A stretch of 64,000 bases of DNA, from the NCBI RefSeq assembly GCF_003955715.1, contig NZ_CP034463.1:3162001-3226000 (forward strand), read 5' to 3'. Below the pieces are notes generated by a model, which was not told the DNA's origin, ran no database searches, and worked only from the letters and a program-made list of their open reading frames with translations. A program made the translations under genes and the position numbers. Positions 17,821 through 26,658 of this stretch are shown one piece after another. This DNA is from Streptomyces aquilus (GTDB lineage: Bacteria > Actinomycetota > Actinomycetes > Streptomycetales > Streptomycetaceae). Numbering within the stretch: position 1 is the first letter of the stretch; each line of letters opens with the position of its first letter.

Positions 17821-17858
17821 TTAACTTGTGCGAAACAAATGGGTCACGCCTGAGAAAT
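17821..17858 (+). promoter_or_regulatory. GlnR-type box in the glnA promoter
   Basis: TTAAC-n6-GAAAC-n6-GTCAC-n6-GAAAT: four pentamers at exact 11-bp phasing, matching the recalled Streptomyces GlnR consensus gTnAc-n6-GaAAc. It lies about 100-135 bp before the glnA ATG. GlnR activates or represses nitrogen genes according to supply; at glnA it is described as an activator. Confidence 0.85.
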
Positions 17859-17956
17859 CACGCGTCCCTAGGGTCGGGCACAGCGTGTGCCACCGCACTG
17901 GCCGCACGAACGAACTACCACCCCGGCACGGAACCGTCGGGAGTAGGAGGAGCTGG

Positions 17957-19366
17957 ATGTTCCAGAACGCCGACGAGGCCAAGAAGTTCATCGCGGACGA
18001 GGACGTCAAGTTCGTCGACGTCCGATTCTGCGACCTGCCGGGCGTCATGCAGCACTTCACGCTGCCCGTCGAGGCGTTCGACCCGGACGAGGAGCTCGCG
18101 TTCGACGGTTCGTCGATCCGCGGTTTCCAGGCCATCCACGAGTCCGACATGGCGCTGCGCGCGGACCTGTCGACCGCGCGGGTCGACCCCTTCCGCCGTG
18201 ACAAGACGCTGAACATCAACTTCTTCATCCACGACCCGATCACCGGCGAGCAGTACAGCCGTGACCCGCGGAACGTGGCCAAGAAGGCCGAGGCCTACCT
18301 CGCGTCGACCGGCATCGCCGACACCGCGTACTTCGGTCCCGAGGCCGAGTTCTACGTCTTCGACAGCGTCCGTTTCGCCACCTCGGCGAACGAGAGCTTC
18401 TACCACATCGACTCCGAGGCCGGCGCCTGGAACACCGGTGCGGTCGAGAACAACCGTGGTTACAAGGTCCGCTACAAGGGCGGTTACTTCCCGACCCCGC
18501 CGGTCGACCACTTCGCCGACCTGCGCGCCGAGATCTCCCTCCAGCTCGCCGCCTCCGGCCTCCAGGTCGAGCGTCAGCACCACGAGGTGGGCACCGCCGG
18601 CCAGGCCGAGATCAACTACAAGTTCAACACGCTGCTCGCCGCGGCCGACGACCTCCAGCTCTTCAAGTACATCGTGAAGAACGTGGCCTGGAAGAACGGC
18701 AAGACCGCGACCTTCATGCCGAAGCCGATCTTCGGTGACAACGGCTCGGGCATGCACGTCCACCAGTCCCTGTGGGCCGGCGGCCAGCCCCTCTTCTACG
18801 ACGAGGCCGGCTACGCGGGCCTGTCGGACACCGCCCGCTACTACATCGGCGGCATCCTCAAGCACGCCCCGTCGCTGCTCGCCTTCACCAACCCGACGGT
18901 GAACTCGTACCACCGTCTGGTGCCGGGCTTCGAGGCGCCGATCAACCTGGTGTACTCGCAGCGCAACCGCTCCGCGGCCATGCGTATCCCGATCACGGGC
19001 TCCAACCCGAAGGCCAAGCGCGTCGAGTTCCGTGCGCCCGACTCCTCCGGCAACCCGTACCTGGCGTTCTCGGCGCTGCTGCTCGCGGGCCTGGACGGCA
19101 TCAAGAACAAGATCGAGCCGGCCGAGCCGATCGACAAGGACCTCTACGAGCTGGCTCCCGAGGAGCACGCGAGCGTGGCGCAGGTCCCGACCTCGCTCCC
19201 GGCCGTTCTCGACTCCCTCGAGCGCGACCACGAGTTCCTGCTCGCCGGTGACGTCTTCACGTCCGACCTGATCGAGACGTGGATCGACTTCAAGCGCGCG
19301 AACGAGATCGCTCCGCTCCAGCTGCGTCCGCACCCGCACGAGTTCGAGCTCTACTTCGACGTGTGA
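17957..19366 (+). CDS. glnA: Glutamine synthetase type I (GSI-beta), adenylylatable
   Basis: Condenses ammonium and glutamate with ATP to glutamine; forms a dodecamer. The 469-aa protein has the metal/glutamate motifs [11 protein letters not shown] and [12 protein letters not shown], the ATP/glutamate [17 protein letters not shown] loop and the adenylylation site Y397 in DKDLYEL, exactly the position of the regulated tyrosine in enteric GlnA. The start ATG follows AGGAGG by six bases. It is monocistronic, with a GlnR box upstream and a hairpin downstream. Activity should also be tuned by GlnE-type adenylylation; glnE is not in the window. Confidence 0.98.
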   Translation: MFQNADEAKKFIADEDVKFVDVRFCDLPGVMQHFTLPVEAFDPDEELAFDGSSIRGFQAIHESDMALRADLSTARVDPFRRDKTLNINFFIHDPITGEQYSRDPRNVAKKAEAYLASTGIADTAYFGPEAEFYVFDSVRFATSANESFYHIDSEAGAWNTGAVENNRGYKVRYKGGYFPTPPVDHFADLRAEISLQLAASGLQVERQHHEVGTAGQAEINYKFNTLLAAADDLQLFKYIVKNVAWKNGKTATFMPKPIFGDNGSGMHVHQSLWAGGQPLFYDEAGYAGLSDTARYYIGGILKHAPSLLAFTNPTVNSYHRLVPGFEAPINLVYSQRNRSAAMRIPITGSNPKAKRVEFRAPDSSGNPYLAFSALLLAGLDGIKNKIEPAEPIDKDLYELAPEEHASVAQVPTSLPAVLDSLERDHEFLLAGDVFTSDLIETWIDFKRANEIAPLQLRPHPHEFELYFDV

Positions 19367-19381
19367 TCGACGCGTAGTCCG

Positions 19382-19430
19382 TACGACGGCGCCCCCGCCC
19401 CTGTTGTCCAGGTGCGGGGGCGCCGTCGTA
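19382..19430 (+). terminator. Terminator after glnA
   Basis: A perfect 17-bp stem (TACGACGGCGCCCCCGC) with a 15-nt loop, starting 16 bp past the glnA stop. Confidence 0.85.
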
Positions 19431-19477
19431 TGGTTTCCGGCACGACTGTTCGAAGAAAGCTGACGGGGGTCACGAGA

Positions 19478-19735
19478 ATGCCCGAACGGGACGACGAGGA
19501 GCGGGAGTTCGACATCCGCTGGGCCGACGCCGCCGAGCTCAAGGAGCCCTCGGCGAGGGCCCGGATGCTGGCCGCCCGCTGGAAGGACAACCCCCCGGAG
19601 CCCCAGCCGTTCCGCGCCGACCCGGAGGGAGTGTCCCGGCCGCGCTCGGGCTGGGCCTCGGCGGCGATCGTGTTCGGGGTCGTGGCGGCGGTCATCGTGC
19701 TGCTGGGGTACAGCGGGTTTCGGGCGCCGTACTAG
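19478..19735 (+). CDS. Small single-pass membrane protein, hypothetical
   Basis: An 85-aa protein with an acidic N-terminal half (MPERDDEEREFDIRWADAAE), a Pro-rich middle, and a C-terminal transmembrane helix (AAIVFGVVAAVIVLLGY) leaving only a few residues outside. It is thus a tail-anchored type. The ATG at 19478 has a GGGGG stretch upstream. It follows glnA's terminator, so it is probably transcribed on its own. No family recognised. Confidence 0.7.
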   Translation: MPERDDEEREFDIRWADAAELKEPSARARMLAARWKDNPPEPQPFRADPEGVSRPRSGWASAAIVFGVVAAVIVLLGYSGFRAPY

Positions 19736-19816
19736 GCACGGCGCCGAGCAGGTAAATCGCACGCCCGCTCGGGGGGCGGTCGCTTACGCTCGCCGGACGT
19801 ACGGAGGCGGGTGGGC

Positions 19817-21274
19817 ATGGACATCGAGGACGGGAACGCGGCGGCGGTGCGGCTCGCGGAGGGGGCTTCCCTGCGGGAGGCCTTCGACACCGCCGACCCG
19901 GCCGGCTGGACCGCGCTGGACGCCGGGGTACGGCAGCTCACCCGGGTACCGGACGCGTACGGGTACGTGTGGATGTCGGCGTGGGAGCGGACCGACAGCG
20001 GCCGGCTGCTCGTCAAGGTGCTGGGCCGGGAGCGGCGTCTGCTGCCCCGTGGCGTCCGGCTCACCGCGTCCCAGCTGGCGCTCGGCCTGTGCCACCGGGA
20101 CGGCCGGGTGCGGCAGTCCGCGCTGGAGAGGGTCGGCGAGCACCCGGAACTGCTGCCGCTGGTGGTGGTGCGGTGCGCCGACTGGGTTCCCCAGGTGCGC
20201 GAGCGGGCCCGGGAGCGGCTGGCGGAGCTGCTGGACGCCGAGGGCGCGGCCCGGCTGGCACCGCTGATCCTGCGGATGGGGCGCCGCGGGCGGGGCGACT
20301 TCGCCGCCGATCTGACCACCGCGCTGCTGAGCACCGCGCCCCGCGAGATCCTCGTACCGCTGTGCCGGCACAGCGACCGTGCCGTACGCCGCTACGCCCA
20401 CCGTCTCGTCATCGCCAACCGTCTCCTCTCCCCCGCCGAACTCGCCCGTGCCGCCGCGCTCGACGACGACACCGTCGTGCAGGATCTGTGCGCCGATGCC
20501 GCGCTGGCTGCCCTGGCGCAGGAGGGTCCGCGGGACGGCGTACTGGAACCGCTGCTCGGCGCGCGGAATCCGCGGGCCCGGGCGGCCGGGGTCACCGCGT
20601 TGCGGCGGGCCGGGATGCCCGAGCGGGCCGCTGGGTTCCTCGGGGACCGGGCGGGGCGGGTGCGGGCCTGTGCGCGGTACGTGGTGCGGCAGTACGGGGG
20701 TGATCCGGCGGCCTGGTACCGGGAGCGGTGTGCCGGTGCGGAGGTGTCACCGGGGGTCGTCAGCGGGCTCGCGGAGTGCGGGGAGCGGCGGGACACGGCC
20801 GTGTTGTGGGCGCTGACCTCGCACCCGGTGGCGGCGGTGCGGGCGCGGGCCGTGGCGGGGCTGCGGAGTCTGGACGTGTCGGACGTGGCGCGGTTCACGG
20901 CGCTGCTCGACGATCCCGACCCCGGGGTGGTGCGGGAGGCGACGGCGGAGCTGGTGCCCTCGGCGCGGTCGTTGGACGAGGAGTGGCTGCTGGGGCGCCT
21001 CGCGGCGGGGCGGACCCGGGCGGTGCGGGTCTCCGCGTTCCGGCTGCTTCACGAGCACAGCGGTCTCGCACGGCTGCGGGCCGCGGTCGCGCTCGTCGAC
21101 GACCCGGACGACAGGCTGCGGCACGCGGCCCGGCAGGCCGTGCAGCGCTGGCACCCGACCGCGGACGTGCCCCACGGGGTGGTCGAGGTGGGTGAGCTGC
21201 TGGACCGGGCGCGGGAGCTGTTCAGCGAGTACGTGCTGCGACGGCGCAAGTTGGAGGCGGGGCTTCCGGCCTGA
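19817..21274 (+). CDS. HEAT-repeat-like hypothetical protein
   Basis: A 485-aa soluble protein of repeated alpha-helical pairs: RDGRVRQSALERVGEHPEL, RAVRRYAHRLVIANRLL, RARAAGVTALRRAGMPERA and VRARAVAGLRSLDV recur at 35-45 residue spacing, as in HEAT/armadillo scaffolds. There is no catalytic motif. Such folds normally mediate protein-protein contact. It starts at ATG 19817 after GGAGGCGGG. It precedes the htpX-pspAB pair on the same strand, but a 96-bp gap leaves co-transcription open. Confidence 0.7.
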   Translation: MDIEDGNAAAVRLAEGASLREAFDTADPAGWTALDAGVRQLTRVPDAYGYVWMSAWERTDSGRLLVKVLGRERRLLPRGVRLTASQLALGLCHRDGRVRQSALERVGEHPELLPLVVVRCADWVPQVRERARERLAELLDAEGAARLAPLILRMGRRGRGDFAADLTTALLSTAPREILVPLCRHSDRAVRRYAHRLVIANRLLSPAELARAAALDDDTVVQDLCADAALAALAQEGPRDGVLEPLLGARNPRARAAGVTALRRAGMPERAAGFLGDRAGRVRACARYVVRQYGGDPAAWYRERCAGAEVSPGVVSGLAECGERRDTAVLWALTSHPVAAVRARAVAGLRSLDVSDVARFTALLDDPDPGVVREATAELVPSARSLDEEWLLGRLAAGRTRAVRVSAFRLLHEHSGLARLRAAVALVDDPDDRLRHAARQAVQRWHPTADVPHGVVEVGELLDRARELFSEYVLRRRKLEAGLPA

Positions 21275-21370
21275 GCCTTTGCCCGTCCCAGGGCTGATCG
21301 CGACCGCTTCATGGTGGGGCCGGGTGCACACTGGGAGTCGGGACGAGTGCCTGACTGCGGGGTGATGCAG

Positions 21371-22288
21371 ATGCAGAGCCGCTTCCGGAGCGACCGGCGC
21401 CTGACCGTGCGGATGACGGTCACGCTGTTCCTGCTCGGGCTGTTGTACGTCGTCTTCGTGGGCGCGTTGATCGTGCTGCTGAAGTCCTGGGTGCTGGTCG
21501 TGGCCGTGGTGGCCGCGATGCTCGTGGCGCAGTACTGGTTCTCCGACCGGGTCGCGCTGTTCGCGATGCGGGGCCAGGTCGTGGAGCGGGAGGCGTATCC
21601 CGAGCTGCACGGGGTCGTGGACCGGCTGTGCGCCATCGCGGACATGCCCAAGCCCGTCGTCGCCGTCTCCCACATGGACATGCCCAACGCGTTCGCCACC
21701 GGGCGGAGCCCCGAGCACGCCGTGGTGTGCGTGACCGACGGGCTGCTGCGGCGGCTGGAGAAGGACGAGCTGGAGGGTGTCCTCGCGCACGAGCTGTCGC
21801 ATGTGGCGCACAAGGACGTCGCGGTGATCACCGTCGCCTCGTTCCTGGGGGTCATCGCGGGGCTCATCGTCCGGTTCGCGTTCTACTCGCAGGTCTTCGG
21901 CGGGCGGAAGGACCAGAACACCGCCGTGATCTTCGCCGCCGTCATGGGGGTCTCGGCGGCCGTGTACGCGCTGAGCTTCCTGCTCATCCGGGCCCTGTCC
22001 CGGTACCGGGAGCTGGCCGCCGACCGGGCCGCGGCGCAGCTGACGGGGCGGCCCTCGGCCCTCGCCTCCGCGCTGACCAAGGTGTCCGGGGACATCGCCC
22101 GGATCCCGACCAAGGACCTGCGGACCGTGCAGGCCTTCAACGCCTTCTACTTCACCCCGGCCACCGGCAAGGAGCCCGGCATCGAGCGGTACTTCTCCAC
22201 CCACCCGACCCTGGAACAGCGCCTCGATCAACTGGGGCGGATCTCCGCCGAGTTGGGCGAGGCCGCCCGGCCCGGGATGTCGGAGTAG
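21371..22288 (+). CDS. htpX: M48 family zinc metalloprotease HtpX
   Basis: Membrane protease for quality control of membrane proteins. The 305-aa protein has two N-terminal transmembrane helices (residues 15-60), the zinc site HELSH at H140-H144, and the downstream glutamate in YRELAADRAAAQLTG. Two more hydrophobic segments lie between. The ATG at 21371 or the one two codons upstream (21365) can be used. The next gene, pspAB, begins 4 bp after its stop, so the two are co-translated. This pairing of HtpX with PspA-associated proteins points to an envelope-stress role. Confidence 0.93.
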   Translation: MQSRFRSDRRLTVRMTVTLFLLGLLYVVFVGALIVLLKSWVLVVAVVAAMLVAQYWFSDRVALFAMRGQVVEREAYPELHGVVDRLCAIADMPKPVVAVSHMDMPNAFATGRSPEHAVVCVTDGLLRRLEKDELEGVLAHELSHVAHKDVAVITVASFLGVIAGLIVRFAFYSQVFGGRKDQNTAVIFAAVMGVSAAVYALSFLLIRALSRYRELAADRAAAQLTGRPSALASALTKVSGDIARIPTKDLRTVQAFNAFYFTPATGKEPGIERYFSTHPTLEQRLDQLGRISAELGEAARPGMSE

Positions 22289-22291
22289 CGG

Positions 22292-22876
22292 ATGGGGCTG
22301 CTGGACATCCTGCTCGGGCGCACCAAGCCGGTCGCGCCCGATCTCGACCGGCTCTTCGCCCTGCCGTCGGCGGCCGTGACCTTGGAGGCCGCGGCGGGGT
22401 TCACCCCGACCGGGAGCGGTGCGGTGTGCTTCGCGACCGTCGAGGGCGCGGCGTTCGAGCAGACGCACCGCGAGGTGCAGGCGTTGCTGGACGCGGACAC
22501 CGACCGCGACGGCCCTCCGGTCGAGCTGCGGCGGGACGACTACGGCTATTCCTGGCTGGTGTCCCAGCGCGCCCCCGACCAGCTGCATCTGCTGGTCAAC
22601 GATCTGCACGCGGTGAACTCCTCGATGGAGGTCAACGGCTTCGGCCCGCAGCTGCTGTGCTCGCTCGCGGGCTTCCGGGACGACGCGGGCCGCATGCTCG
22701 CGCTGGTCTACCTCTACAAGCGCGGCACCTTCTACCCGTTCGCGCCGCTGCCCGGGGGCGGGCAGCGGCGGGACAACGCGCTGGAGCTGCGGGTGAAGGC
22801 GGCGCTCGCGGACGATCTGCGGCTCGAACAGGATCTGAGCCGCTGGTTCCCGGTGTGGGGCGCCCCCGGTCTGTGA
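22292..22876 (+). CDS. pspAB: PspA-associated protein PspAB
   Basis: A 194-aa soluble protein starting MGLLDILLGRTKPV, the hallmark opening of the PspAB family, with a conserved core DDYGYSWLV and the closing segment RWFPVWGAPG. PspAB is found in actinobacteria and archaea with phage-shock PspA modules; its molecular role is unknown. Here it is tightly linked to htpX (4-bp gap). PspA itself is not in the window. The family call rests on recall of the N-terminal signature. Confidence 0.8.
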   Translation: MGLLDILLGRTKPVAPDLDRLFALPSAAVTLEAAAGFTPTGSGAVCFATVEGAAFEQTHREVQALLDADTDRDGPPVELRRDDYGYSWLVSQRAPDQLHLLVNDLHAVNSSMEVNGFGPQLLCSLAGFRDDAGRMLALVYLYKRGTFYPFAPLPGGGQRRDNALELRVKAALADDLRLEQDLSRWFPVWGAPGL

Positions 22877-22907
22877 CCTCGCCGACCAGGGGCTGCCCGT
22901 ACCGGTC

Positions 22908-23195
22908 TCACTTGCTCTTCTCGCGCTCCTGGCGGCGCGACTCGAAGGGGCGCTCGCGACGGTAGCGACGCTCCCACTTGGCCTGCTTGTCCCGGCGGTC
23001 GCGGTAGGAGCGGTAGTCGCTGGGCATCATCCCGCCGCCGGACGACGAGCCGCCGCCCTTGGACGGGGTGGCGGACGTCCCGCGCCCGTACTGCATGTAC
23101 AGGAACAGCACGGCGACGGCGGCGAGCCAGTAGAGGTGGTTCCCGAATCCTAAGACGACCAGAACTGCGGTCCCGGCCATGACGATGGTGCCCAT
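22908..23195 (-). CDS. Small membrane protein with charged tail, hypothetical
   Basis: A 95-aa protein. Residues 1-38 form one or two hydrophobic helices (GTIVMAGTAVLVVLGFG, WLAAVAVLFLYMQY); a Gly/Ser linker follows; and the C-terminal 40 residues are strongly basic (RSYRDRRDKQAKWERRYRRE). The ATG at 23195 follows GGAGG by six bases, which decides the start. The shape (TM plus basic tail) suggests membrane or nucleic-acid association, but no family is recognised. It converges with pspAB. Confidence 0.7.
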   Translation of the reverse strand: MGTIVMAGTAVLVVLGFGNHLYWLAAVAVLFLYMQYGRGTSATPSKGGGSSSGGGMMPSDYRSYRDRRDKQAKWERRYRRERPFESRRQEREKSK

Positions 23196-23368
23196 CGGTG
23201 GCCTCCGTGTGCGTGGGTGGGTGAGCAGCAGAGTAGTGCCGAACGCGCAGAGTGACGCCCGCCCTGCGGAAAGCAGAGGTGACAGCTCCGCAACAGGTGT
23301 CCAGCGTAGGGAGTCCGTCACTCGGCGTGCATCTCCTTTTCGTCGTCGACCCGTGATCGAATGACGGC

Positions 23369-24970
23369 ATGCTCTCCTCCTTCACCCTCGGTCATGACGG
23401 CGAACGGCTCAGCGGGGTGCAGGACGGCGGTGGTTCGGGGTGGGCCACCGTCGTCGTGCTGCACGGGGCGGGCAACGGCAGCACGGAGCGGCTGACGCCG
23501 GTGCTGGCGGAGTTCGCCGGCCGTGGCTGCGGGGTGCTCGCCCTGGACTTCTCCGGGCACGGTGAATCCAGCGGTGAGCTACGGGAGTTGAGTCTGCGTC
23601 GGCGGTTCGAGCAGGCCGCCGCGGTGATCGACGCGCGGGTGCCGGCGGCCGGGTCGCTGGTCCTGGTCGGGTTCAGCATGAGCGGGCAGACGGTCGCGGA
23701 TCTCGTACGGCACTACGGGCGGCGCGTGTCGGCGATCGGCCTGTGCGCGCCCGCGGTGTACGCGGCCGAGGCGTGGGACGTGCCCTTCGGGGACGGCGAC
23801 GGGCGGTTCAGCGAGATCATCCGTACCCCGGACAGCTGGCACGAGGCACCCGCGCTGAACACGCTGCGGGCGTACGAGGGCCGGGCGGTGCTGGCGGTGC
23901 CGCGGCACGATGCGGTGATCCCGGCCGCCGTGACCGAGGCCGTGCAGGACGCGCTGGCCGCGCGGTCGCAGTTCACCCGCGTCGAATTCCCGGACGCCGG
24001 ACACCGGTTGGGGGTCTGGTTCCACGATCACCCGGACGACCTGCGGGAGTTCGCCGACGCGCTGCTGGCCGACGGCTGGACCGCGACCCGCGCCTGGCTG
24101 GCCAAGCAGCTCCCCGAGGGCCGTACGGTCGCCACGACCCGTTTCCTGTCGGGCGGTTGGAGCTCGCAGATGCGCGGGCTCACCCTCGACGACGGCGCGG
24201 AGCTGGTGCTGCGGTCCTTCGTGAAGCCCTTCTTCCGGCACCACGCCCCCGGGCTCCTCGCGCGCGAGGCGGCCATCCTCACGCTGCTCGCCGGAGCGGA
24301 CGGCGTCCCGGCCCCCGCGCTGCTCGCCGTGGACGCCACCGCCGAACTCGCCGACCATCCCAGCCTGTTGATGTCCAGGCTGCCGGGCCGGGTGCGGGTG
24401 GACGAGGAGGATCTCGTACGACGCCTGGACCTGCTGGCGGGGCAACTCGCCCGTATACACGCCGTCGTACCGGAGGAACGGCCGCGGACGTATCAGGCGT
24501 GGACGTCTCCCGAGCGGGCGCGGGTGCCGGCGGGCGCGATGTGGGAGCGGGCCGTGGACGTCATCCGGCGCGAGCCGCCGTCGTACGAAGGGGTCTTCCT
24601 GCACCGGGACTTCCACCCGGGGAACGTCCTCTTCGCCGGGGGGCGGATCAGCGGGGTCGTCGACTGGGTGGAGACCTCCTGGGGGCCGGCCGACCTGGAC
24701 GTGGCCCACTGCTCGACGGCGCTGGCGCTGCTGCACGGGCCGGAGCACGGGCTGGCGTTCCGGGAGCGGTACGAGGCGCAGGGCGGGCGGCACCTCGCGG
24801 ACGGGGCCGACCACTTGTACTGGCGGCTGCTCGACGCCCTCGGTTACGCCCCCGACGCCGCGAAGCTTGCGGGGCCGTGGCGCGAACTGGGGCGGAGCGA
24901 TCTGACGCCGGAGATGCTGGGCGGGCGGCTGGAGGCTTATGTGGGCGGGTTGTTGGAGCGGTACGCCTGA
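23369..24970 (+). CDS. Fusion: alpha/beta hydrolase + APH-type phosphotransferase
   Basis: A 533-aa two-enzyme protein. Residues 1-235 are an alpha/beta hydrolase: oxyanion region LHGAGNG, nucleophile elbow GFSMSG (S103), acid D181 in RHDAVIP, and H212 in DAGHRLG. Residues 240-533 are an aminoglycoside/choline-kinase-like fold: Brenner motif HRDFHPGN (H412, D414, N419) and the Mg-binding DWVE at D432. Both active sites look complete. The frame is continuous with no internal start needed. Neither substrate is predictable; APH-fold proteins phosphorylate small hydroxylated molecules. A coupled deacylation-phosphorylation or salvage step is an inference. Confidence 0.85.
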   Translation: MLSSFTLGHDGERLSGVQDGGGSGWATVVVLHGAGNGSTERLTPVLAEFAGRGCGVLALDFSGHGESSGELRELSLRRRFEQAAAVIDARVPAAGSLVLVGFSMSGQTVADLVRHYGRRVSAIGLCAPAVYAAEAWDVPFGDGDGRFSEIIRTPDSWHEAPALNTLRAYEGRAVLAVPRHDAVIPAAVTEAVQDALAARSQFTRVEFPDAGHRLGVWFHDHPDDLREFADALLADGWTATRAWLAKQLPEGRTVATTRFLSGGWSSQMRGLTLDDGAELVLRSFVKPFFRHHAPGLLAREAAILTLLAGADGVPAPALLAVDATAELADHPSLLMSRLPGRVRVDEEDLVRRLDLLAGQLARIHAVVPEERPRTYQAWTSPERARVPAGAMWERAVDVIRREPPSYEGVFLHRDFHPGNVLFAGGRISGVVDWVETSWGPADLDVAHCSTALALLHGPEHGLAFRERYEAQGGRHLADGADHLYWRLLDALGYAPDAAKLAGPWRELGRSDLTPEMLGGRLEAYVGGLLERYA

Positions 24971-25020
24971 GCAGCCCCTCGGGTCCCGTCGTCAGCGCGC
25001 CGCGCGTGGACCTCTCGCGG

Positions 25021-26412
25021 TCACACCTCCGGTGCCGCCGTCACCACGCCCGCGGCGATCGCGGCGCCCAGGGTGGTGTGGTCGGTGGTGGTCTGGACGG
25101 CGTAGGAGCGGGCGAACTCGGCGATCGCGTGGTCGAAGGTGTCGCCGCCGCCCAGATAGGCGGCGATGGCGATGCGGTCGCCGGAGCGCGCGTGGGCGCG
25201 GGCCAGCGCGGTGCCGCACAGGCGGGCGTACGTGGTGAGCTCCGCCGGGCTCATCCCGGCGACCTCCGCCGAGCCCTTCATGTCGCGCAGCTGCCGCCAG
25301 TAGTAGGCGCGCCCCTGCGGTCCGCTCATCCAGCCCAGGAAGATGTCGCCGGCGGCCTGGAGCAGTCGCTGGCCGGCGACGACCCGGTGCCCGGGATGGA
25401 CGTACGGCCCGCTCGGCAGATGCTCCTCCAGTACGGACTTCCGCGCCTCCTTGATCTGGAGGAACAGCGGGTCGTCCGCGTCCCGGCCGGCGAGCAGCAC
25501 GATGAAGCAGCGGGTGCCGACGCTGCCGACGCCGACGACCTTGCGGGCGGCGTCGACGAAGCGATAGCGGTCGAGGAGGAGGCGGCGTTCCTCGGAGAGG
25601 GTGGAGCGGTAGTCGCTGAAGATCTTGCGCAGGGCGGCCATGTCGGGGACACCGGCGCGTTCGAGGAGCGGCGGGTCCTCGATGATCCGGCGGCGCCCGT
25701 CGACGACCTCGGTCAGCTTGCCGAGGGCCTGGAGGCTGGTGCGGCGGCGGGCCCGGGTGAGGGTCGACCGGGCTCGGCGACGGAGGCGGGTGGAGCGGAC
25801 GAGCGGGAGCAGCGCGTCGGCGTCCAGGCTCTCGTACCAGACGGCGAGTTCCCCGAGCCCGGAGAGCCGGCGCATCGACGTGCGGTACGCGGCGGTCGCC
25901 TCCACGGCCGCCCGGTGCGCCTTCGCCTCGCTGTGGCCGTTCTCGCGGGCGGCCACGACGACGCTGGCGGCGAGGCGTTTGACGTCCCACTCGAAGGGGC
26001 CGGGGAACGTCTCGTCGAAGTCGTTGAGGTCGAAGAGGAGGCTGCGTTCCGGAGAGGCGTAGAGGCCGAAGTTGAGGAGGTGGGCGTCGCCGCAGAGCTG
26101 CACGGTGAGGCCGGTGTGAGGCTGCGACGCGAGGTCGGTGGCCATCACGGCGGCGGCGCCGCGCAGGAAGGCGAACGGGGAGGCCGACATCCTGCCGTAT
26201 CTGATCGGCAGCAGCTCCGGGAGGCGGTCACGGCCCTGGCGTTCCAGGACGGCGACGGGGTCGGGGCGGTCGAGGGAGGGGATCCAGGTGGCGTGGGCGG
26301 AGCGGGGGACGCGTTTGCGGGCGGATCGTCCTTGGGCGGCGCGGTCGCCGGGGCTGGGGCCGCCGGAGGTTCCGGCGACGCCGGGGGAGCCGGGGGTTCC
26401 CGGGGCGCTCAT
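25021..26412 (-). CDS. DUF2252 domain-containing protein (kinase-like fold)
   Basis: A 463-aa protein with the DUF2252 signatures: MSASPFAFLRGAAAVMATDL, QLCGDAHLLNFG, FDLNDFDETFPGPFEWDVKR, and a late QGRAYYWRQLRDMKGS. The GDAHxxNFG and DLNDFDE motifs resemble the catalytic and metal loops of APH-type kinases, so an atypical phosphotransferase is likely but not proved. Residues 1-35 are Gly/Pro-rich and disordered. It converges with the hydrolase-APH fusion gene, whose C-terminal domain is also of kinase-like fold. Confidence 0.88.
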   Translation of the reverse strand: MSAPGTPGSPGVAGTSGGPSPGDRAAQGRSARKRVPRSAHATWIPSLDRPDPVAVLERQGRDRLPELLPIRYGRMSASPFAFLRGAAAVMATDLASQPHTGLTVQLCGDAHLLNFGLYASPERSLLFDLNDFDETFPGPFEWDVKRLAASVVVAARENGHSEAKAHRAAVEATAAYRTSMRRLSGLGELAVWYESLDADALLPLVRSTRLRRRARSTLTRARRRTSLQALGKLTEVVDGRRRIIEDPPLLERAGVPDMAALRKIFSDYRSTLSEERRLLLDRYRFVDAARKVVGVGSVGTRCFIVLLAGRDADDPLFLQIKEARKSVLEEHLPSGPYVHPGHRVVAGQRLLQAAGDIFLGWMSGPQGRAYYWRQLRDMKGSAEVAGMSPAELTTYARLCGTALARAHARSGDRIAIAAYLGGGDTFDHAIAEFARSYAVQTTTDHTTLGAAIAAGVVTAAPEV

Positions 26413-26530
26413 CCGCCGTGCCTCTGCATCGCGCCTCCCGATTTCGCCGTGCCGGCTGATCCCTGGTGTCGGACACCTCCTGATCGCAGGGAAGCGTGCG
26501 AGGGGGGCGCGCGCATGCGGAGTACGGCGA

Positions 26531-26578
26531 TCGGGTGACGGGTGGGGACGGGTGGGGACGGGTGGGGACGGGTGGGGG
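26531..26578 (+). repeat. Tandem G-rich 10-bp repeat with G-quadruplex potential
   Basis: GGTGGGGACG occurs three times in register (26541, 26551, 26561), flanked by a partial copy on each side. The result is a run of GGG/GGGG tracts spaced by one or two bases on the + strand, 80 bp before the winged-helix gene. It can form a G-quadruplex and is a candidate slippage site. Confidence 0.7.
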
Positions 26579-26658
26579 TTCGCGTCGAGACGTCGTTGTC
26601 AGTGGGGTTCGGCAGGATGGGGGGGCGTCGGTGGTGTGGTGGGCGGAGGGCAGGTCGG

